From: Apteryx mantelli
Lineage: Eukaryota > Chordata > Aves > Apterygiformes > Apterygidae
NCBI RefSeq assembly: GCF_036417845.1
Contig: NC_089981.1
Coordinates: 65,561,268-65,625,267, forward strand
Direction: 5' to 3'
DNA length: 64,000 bases
Shown: positions 58,116 to 64,000 of the stretch, in pieces
Numbering within the stretch: the first letter of the stretch is position 1
Layout: each line of letters begins with the position of its first letter
Translations under genes and position numbers: made by a program
Notes under the pieces: model-generated
What the model saw: the letters and a program-made list of their open reading frames with translations, nothing else
Told to the model about the DNA's origin: nothing
The model's database searches: none

Positions 58116-58590
58116 CACGGACATCCATTCTGCTAGTGCAGTCTCAGTCTGCACTGCCAAGCACTTGCACAGGATGGTGACAATGAGCAAGCAAGTCCTG
58201 CTCGGTCGCTCTGATCAGGTCCTCAGTCCCCTGCATTGTATGCAGCTGTCTGCTGCTGATTACTGTGTCGCACACAGCCTCCAGGGACGCACCGCCTTCT
58301 CTCCCAGCACTCGCTGGCCATTCGTAGTGAGAAGCCTCCACAGGGAACCTGGCAGTTTCCAACAAGTTTTGGGCTCTCTAATGTTGAAAGAGCTTCCTTT
58401 AAACCCTGTTTTATCTTCTAGTATTTCCTTAAAACCCCCACAGGCCATGATACCTTCAAAACACTTGCAGTGAAGAGGCAGCCTATTGCCATGTGCAGAA
58501 TTGACTTTTGGTGTCCATGTGCTCTCTTGTTTCTGTTTACCTGTTGTGTCTTCTTACAAAGCCTTTGGTACCATGGACAAATGTTCTGTT

Positions 58591-58655
58591 GTGGCTGCAT
58601 GTGGAATGCTCTTTTTGGGTTTGTGGCTGCACAGTGAAATGCTCTTTTTGGGTTT
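58591..58655 (+). repeat. 32-33-bp tandem duplication
   Basis: GTGGCTGCATGTGGAATGCT... (58591-58622) and GTGGCTGCACAGTGAAATGC... (58623-58655) both end CTCTTTTTGGGTTT, and a third GTGGC follows. It is two units, few differences, about 230 bp before the first ADCK1 coding exon. Confidence 0.75.
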
Positions 58656-58898
58656 GTGGCCTCTAGAAGCTGTTGAGTTAGAAACAGCAATGGAGTCAGA
58701 GCAGAGCAGCTTGTGTTCACTTGCTGCCTGATCACTTGGAGCTCTTGCCTGGGGACAGTTGCTAGTAGTGAATTGTTAGCAGAGCAGAAACTAAAACGTG
58801 GATTATCAGGTCCCTTGCGGCTCTAAACATTGGATCACAGTGTCCTTCTTCTCAGATGTAACTGTTGCTGTTTTGTGTCTCTGCAGGGATTATCAGTC

Positions 58899-59024
58899 AT
58901 GGCAAGAAGGGTCTTGAAATTTGCCTCGTTGGCAGCAGCCACCACTGGCATCTACGTATATGGCAACAAGTTCCTGGATCCCAATGATTTTGGGGTTGTT
59001 CGTGTAGGCCGGGCCATTGCCACA
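58899..59024 (+). CDS. ADCK1: ADCK1 first coding exon (residues 1-42)
   Basis: The exon itself starts at 58887 after TCTCTGCAG, with 12 nt of 5' UTR before the ATG at 58899. It ends GCC ACA/GTAAGT in phase 0. The LDPNDFG and VRVGRA segments are identical to human. Confidence 0.94.
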
Positions 59025-62000
59025 GTAAGTTTTACCCTAGTAACGTGTAGGAGGATTCCTAGGTGCGTAAGAGAATTGAAGTTCACAAGAACTTGGAATT
59101 TCATGCATTCCCTCTCTGCATTTCCAGTTGGTAGCTGGCCCCAGGAGTTGGAAGAGCAGTGAGGAGCTCTTCAAGTTGTTGAGACAGTGGGGAGAAAAGA
59201 GGTGAAAGCATAGAAGGAAGAGAGCTGTCATTCACACATTTTAGAAAGAAAAAGACAGAGATACTGGGCTGCAGAGAACTGTCTCTGTGGATTGGTTGGG
59301 ACCTTCAGAACTAGGGCTCCCTTTGGGACCACATTTCCATCAGTCAATTTCCAAGGTCGGCTACCTGGGTACAGCGTCCTGTTGCCTTTGACAGTGAAGT
59401 AACCAGACCATCTTGTCTGTAGATGCCATTTATTACACCAGAACATTTGATTTAAAGGGTCATGGTTGTTGTATTAGTATGCTACAGTAGTCATTGCCCT
59501 GAGACTGTTAGTATCAGAAGTTTGGGGAGAGAAAGGCAGGTGTTTTGAGGATCATTCTCAAGACAAGGGATGAGGGCGGGAGATGATGTACTTCTGAGAA
59601 TGGAGTGGTTTCCAGATTCCTAAAGTAAACCCTACAGCATCTTCCTAGGCACATTGGTGCATCACCTCTATTTCACCCTGGTGTTGATTGTATGCAGCTC
59701 CAGAAAACCTGAGAATGGGGACTGCCAGCCAAACAGGTTGCAGTCTTTTTGAGGACATTCATTGATGAATCCATGAGGAGCAGGGAGCAAGGCAGAGCAG
59801 AGACTGTGGAGGGGGGTACCAGTCTTCATATACCTCACTTGTGTTATGCATCTGTCACTTCAGGCCACCTTCTCCATCACTTAAAGGGTCCCAGCGCTAA
59901 GCAGCTGTTTGCCTGCCTATCCTACAACTTCTAAGCACTTTGTTAATGAGTTTTACAGGGAGCCACCTCCTGAGGGCAGATGCAATAAGAAGCAAGCTCC
60001 GTTCATTGGCTTGAGTGCCACGCCATTTATATGTGCAGGCTGCACTGCGAGTCATGAAGAATGAATGCTTATTTTGAAAGGATGAAGGCGAAATACAGAC
60101 TTTACTCTTTCCCTCTTAAAATAAATTCTAAGCTCTGTGCTCTGCCCATGACCGTTAAGGCAGCACTGCATGGTGGTGGGGAGCAGTTATCTCCCTTTTA
60201 CTGCAAGGGGAAACTGAGGCATGGAGAAGGAACACAACTTAGTGTGGCTGGAGAAGGGTCTGCTATCCAGGCTGTTAGGGCTCTGTAATCTGTGCTTGAG
60301 TTCTATTTCTCAACCTTACTGAAGCCAGTATTTTTTGTGACTGCCTTCTGTTTAAGATAAAAATCACTGTGCACTGATGAGGTTGTGTAGTTGGTCTGTC
60401 TGTGTTTTGAGTGACTGTGAGAGATTACTCTTCCTCATGGATAAGAAGGGGAAGGGAGATGTCCTTTGCTTTAGATGCTGAGTCATCTAAAGCCCTGCTT
60501 GACTTTCACATCCCCTGCCTTCAGGGAATTGCAAGTCATGGGCTGACCAGCACTTCACTGGCCCTTCTCTTACATGCATTAGAGGATTCTGCACCCATGG
60601 CTGCAAGCACGTGTGTATATCTGAGTATACTTTTGAAAAAGGAATTTTCTGTTTCTTTTTGAATTCTCTGTTCCCTCTAACATATGGGACTGTGTATGGT
60701 CAGGTTGTTTCTGAGAGATTCTTTAGTCCTGCTGCACCAGGGATCTCTGTCTTCCCAGCCTGGGGTCTGCTCCATGTTGGACGGGCGAGGTCAGCGCTCA
60801 TGTGAGCATTCTTCACAGTGGAATAGGCTGGGTGAAGCCAACAGAGCAATTAGACATGTTCATTTCTAAGAAGCTCTCAGCTTCTTGAACTTGCTCTTTT
60901 TGTAAATGAAAGCTGAGATTCTGTAGCAAACAAGTGACTTTGGATATTGGTGACATCTACATGGGCCTACAGAGTCTGTCCTTCAATCTAGCTGTGACCG
61001 GGCTCCTTACTCAGATGCTTAATCATTGCTCAATCATTGGACCATATCCAGCCAAAAGCAGGCTGTAATTAAAAGACTGCAATTCTTAGAGCTAAATTCA
61101 GCAGCAGCAGATGCAAAAAATTAAAACAAGTTATGGTGTAGCCAAAAAAAAACTCTCTGGAAAAAAGAACATGTGGAGATCAAAAAACCTGACCTAGAAC
61201 TGCATTCTCAGGCCTCCAGACAGGTTTCATCTGAGTTTGATAAGAAAGATTTGACTTTGCTCTTGTTTTAACCATGCTGGTTCACTTGTCCTTTGCAGAA
61301 TTTCCCAAGAGACTTGCTGAAGTGCCTTAATAGAAAATTTCTTCTTGAGCCTCAGTTTAGGGAACTGGCATTTGCTAATATGTGGATAGGCAGTTATTCA
61401 GAGGGAATGTTGTGCCAGGACCTCACAAAATCTGAGGATAGTTTTAGGAGTGATGGAAAGGGTGTGAGGAGTTGAGAATTAAATGAGGCAAAGTGGAAGC
61501 CCACATCTTTGGGATATTTAACACTGGATTGATAGAAGATCAGTTAAAGAAACAGTCTGGCATATATAATGGGAGGAACTGGATGATCTTGTAGGTCTTT
61601 TTGTGTCTCTAAGATACAGTCTCACTCTGTAGACAGCACTAGTCTTAGATGAGAATGAAGTCTGTGGTCTGGACAGCATCACATTTCAGACAATTTCTGT
61701 GTTGTGGTAAAGTTAGAAACCTGGCAGAGCAGTTTTGCATTTGCTGTACTTCTTTGAAGGCACCCCAGTTGTTTTGGAGCACATCAAATGAACATTGTGT
61801 GCTGTAGCTGGAAAACATCTCAGACACTAGCAGGGATTTGGCAATGTCAGAGTTGCCTATCAGGATCATCATAATACTAATTTAGTGTTTAAGATTACGA
61901 TGTAATTAGCAACTGCTTAATTAATTCTTTCTTTCTCCATAATACAGGCCAATCTGTTAGCTGCTTCTTTTCAAGTTGGAGGTGATAATTACCCTCACGG

Positions 62001-63547
62001 ACCAGAGATAAAATAAGAACCAACTCAAGCCTTCATTCAAGGCTGATTTGAACTTCCCTCCACTTCAAAGTTGTTCTTTGACTTGGGAATATGCTTTGAA
62101 AAATTTTTCTTTCAAATGTGTCTCTGTGTAGCTGTGCAGCTCCTGAGTTCACCAGGGGCAAGAGAGCCTGAAAAGCCAGAAGGAAAATTTTGTCCTGCTC
62201 AGTTTTCAATCCTGAAAACAGGAAGTGCAAGAAAACTCAGCTCCACAAGGAAAGAGTATGCCTGTTTGAAACTGCTTCCCAGCTTGATCCCTTCTTAAAT
62301 AGAGGCATCTTTGAGCTTTTGACTGCTTCCCGTTTGTCAGTTCCAGCGCCTTTGCCCCAAACCAGATTTGATCCCCTTGCCTCTTTGGCTTTCAGGATGC
62401 TATGATTGTGCTTTGTGTGCTTTTTCTGCATGCTTCCCATGCTGAGGGTGCAGGGTGGAAGCAGGGCTAGTGTCCCATCACAGAATGGGATGCAGTCCCT
62501 TTGGTAGGGAAGTTTTAGGGAAACTGACTTTGGATCCAAGTCATGCAAATGGTGCTTTATGGCAAGGATTTTGAAGTTCAAATGACAGATTAGTGGATGA
62601 GCTCATCTCTAATCTAGCTATACATACCCTTCTCTCCCCACAAATAAACTTCATGGAAGTGCCCTGTATGTTTCTATTCCATTTCCTGTCATTCTGACTG
62701 TGGAAAGAGAGGAGCTCTAATCCTAGGATAAAATTGTGGCATTCTTAAGATCCATTTTCAAAAATCTTTAGGCACTGAGGAATCTAACTCTATTCTCTGG
62801 GGCTATGTCCAGCTAATAAGCTTAGCTGGATTCCCATATTGCACTTTTATAATTACGTGTCTGCCTCTTTTGCCGTCTTGCCCTTTATGCAGTTGAATAT
62901 CCCTGGAAGTAGTGCTTATGCTAATCGGTGTGCTTGTCATCAGCCTCTCTGTTCTCTGCTGAGCCACCCACCCACACTGAGCTCACTGTGCACCAGTGTG
63001 GTTAGGCAGGTTGGAGGTGTGAAGATAAAATGTGGGATGACTGATAAGGCACAAACAGGACTGGATGGCCTGTATTACCAGCAGCTGATCTTATTGCGGA
63101 AGCCCCAAATGGCAGACGGGGAATGGGACCCCGCTGTGCAAGGTGCTGTACAGAGGTTATGACAGTGCTTTGATCTTCTCTAATGGAAGATGTTATAGGA
63201 GTACCAAGTATTGGTTATTTTTAATAGCTACATGTTAGGTCTCTGCACTGCTTTCTATAAATGGTGAAATTCAGCATTTGAATTCTTGAAGCAATTAAAA
63301 ATTTTTTTTCATATAATTTAATTTAAATGCTTGGTTACTGTAAACTCCACTGTGAAGCCTAGACTTTGGAGCCTAAGCTACATAGATTCTACTTAACAGA
63401 GGGTTTGTTGTTTTGTCCAAGATAACTGCAGAACTTTCTGACTATTTCTGGTTTCGTCTGCAGACAGCAGTTATTACCTATGACTACCTCACCTCACTCC
63501 GGAGTGTCCCGTATGGATCGGAGGAGTATGACTTCCTCAAGTCACAG
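58899..63547 (+). CDS. ADCK1: ADCK1, aarF domain-containing kinase 1 (partial, first two coding exons)
   Basis: Mitochondrial member of the UbiB/ABC1 atypical kinase family. In animals it is linked to mitochondrial morphology and lipid homeostasis, though its substrate is not settled. Coding exons are 58899-59024 and 63464-63547, together 210 nt for residues 1-70. Residues 1-42 include MARRVLKFASLAAATTGIYV and YGNKFLDPNDFGVVRVGRAI, and residues 43-70 include TAVITYDYLTSLRSVPYGSE and EYDFLKSQ. These align closely with human ADCK1. The basic, hydrophobic first 22 residues fit a mitochondrial presequence or membrane anchor. The kinase-like domain lies in exons beyond the window edge, so the gene is cut by the window, not broken. 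Confidence 0.93.
59025..63463 (+). other. ADCK1: ADCK1 intron between the two coding exons
   Basis: About 4.4 kb, with one MIR-like relic at 60110-60290 and a possible worn L3-type word at 63120-63160 (GGGACCCCGCTGTGCAAGG, GTGCTGTACAGAG). No coding frame is recognised. Confidence 0.55.
60110..60290 (+). repeat. Ancient MIR-like SINE relic in ADCK1 intron
   Basis: GTTATCTCCCTTTTACTGCAA, GGGGAAACTGAGGCATGGAG, AACACAACTTAGTGTGGCTG, AGAAGGGTCTGCTATCC keep the MIR word order (CCATTTTACAGATGGGGAAACTGAGGCACAGAG). It is one of the better-kept copies in the window. Confidence 0.55.
63464..63547 (+). CDS. ADCK1: ADCK1 second coding exon (residues 43-70)
   Basis: It encodes TAVITYDYLTSLRSVPYGSE and EYDFLKSQ (human TAVISYDYLTSLKSVPYGSE). 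It is 84 nt, phase 0 at both ends, with acceptor CGTCTGCAG and donor CACAG/GTAGGT. Confidence 0.95.
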
Positions 63548-64000
63548 GTAGGTGGTACAGCACTGGACTGTGCCTCTCAGAAACCCTGCAAGATACAGGT
63601 GTGTTGCCAAAACCACTGCTGTAAAGCAAACCATGAAACTATTGACTTTATAGTTCAATATGCCTGCTACGGGGTGGTTGGTAACAACAGAGACAACTGT
63701 CTCTGCACATTAGAAAAGATTCTTGCAGGACCTATGGAGAAGGTCCCTCATCAAAAGCAGCCACATACAAACAGTGTGTGCCTGTGCCCATTAGAGATTC
63801 AGATTCTCCATGTATGAGGGGAGATGGGTTTGGATTCTGCCCTGCCCTATTCCTGGTTGCCCAGACTGGATGTGTGGAGGTCAGCTGCTGAGAAGGGCTT
63901 GGCAGTGATTTCTTATCCCACTTATTGTTTGGTAATGGCTGTAAAATGAAGGTTAAAGGATTTAAGTAGGAGTATGTTGGAGCGGAGATCACTGGGATAA
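63548..64000 (+). other. ADCK1: ADCK1 intron, right edge of the window
   Basis: Start of the next ADCK1 intron. Nothing recognised. The open frame that reads on from the exon is intronic read-through. Confidence 0.6.

Noticed and set aside
1-64000. CRISPR array, operon, phage or other prokaryote-type system
   Set aside because: The window is vertebrate nuclear DNA with spliced genes. No regularly spaced repeats or polycistronic arrangement is present.

Overview
The window is nuclear DNA from a bird. The repeats are avian CR1 LINEs with the usual 3' end wording (…GGTTGGAAGGGACCTCTGGAGATC…). The genes have short vertebrate-type exons with GT/AG introns, and promoters sit in CpG islands within AT-richer DNA. 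The order ALKBH1(-) / SLIRP(+) / SNW1(-) / ADCK1(+) matches human 14q24.3. The CR1 3' end wording differs from the common chicken version as I remember it, which hints at a non-galliform bird, but the species cannot be fixed from sequence alone.

Layout. 1-8.3 kb is intergenic and holds a solo LTR (1136-1722) with a 5-bp target duplication and an old CR1 scrap near 4.9 kb. 8.3-24.13 kb is ALKBH1 on the minus strand: six coding exons, 375 aa, all Fe(II)/2-oxoglutarate ligands present. Intron 2 of ALKBH1 carries a degraded 1.1-kb CR1 reverse-transcriptase fragment, inserted antisense to the gene. 24.20-28.6 kb is SLIRP on the plus strand: four exons, 106 aa. Its start codon lies 72 bp from that of ALKBH1, so the two genes share one bidirectional CpG-island promoter. 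29.02-45.41 kb is SNW1 on the minus strand: fourteen coding exons, 538 aa, tail-to-tail with SLIRP. 45.7-55.4 kb is intergenic, with two young, nearly identical CR1 3' ends and one ancient CR1 relic. 55.4-56.4 kb is a CpG island proposed as the ADCK1 promoter. The first two coding exons of ADCK1 (70 residues) follow at 58.9 and 63.5 kb, and the rest of that gene lies beyond the right edge.

Functionally, ALKBH1 (tRNA/DNA dioxygenase, partly mitochondrial), SLIRP (mitochondrial mRNA-binding partner of LRPPRC) and ADCK1 (mitochondrial UbiB-family protein) all touch mitochondrial biology. SNW1 is a spliceosome and transcription cofactor. I read the exon structures by hand from splice signals and from remembered human proteins. 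Summed exon lengths keep frame through all three complete genes. I found no operon, CRISPR array, intact mobile element or evidently novel coding system. The most interesting signals are in promoter architecture and in fossil repeats.
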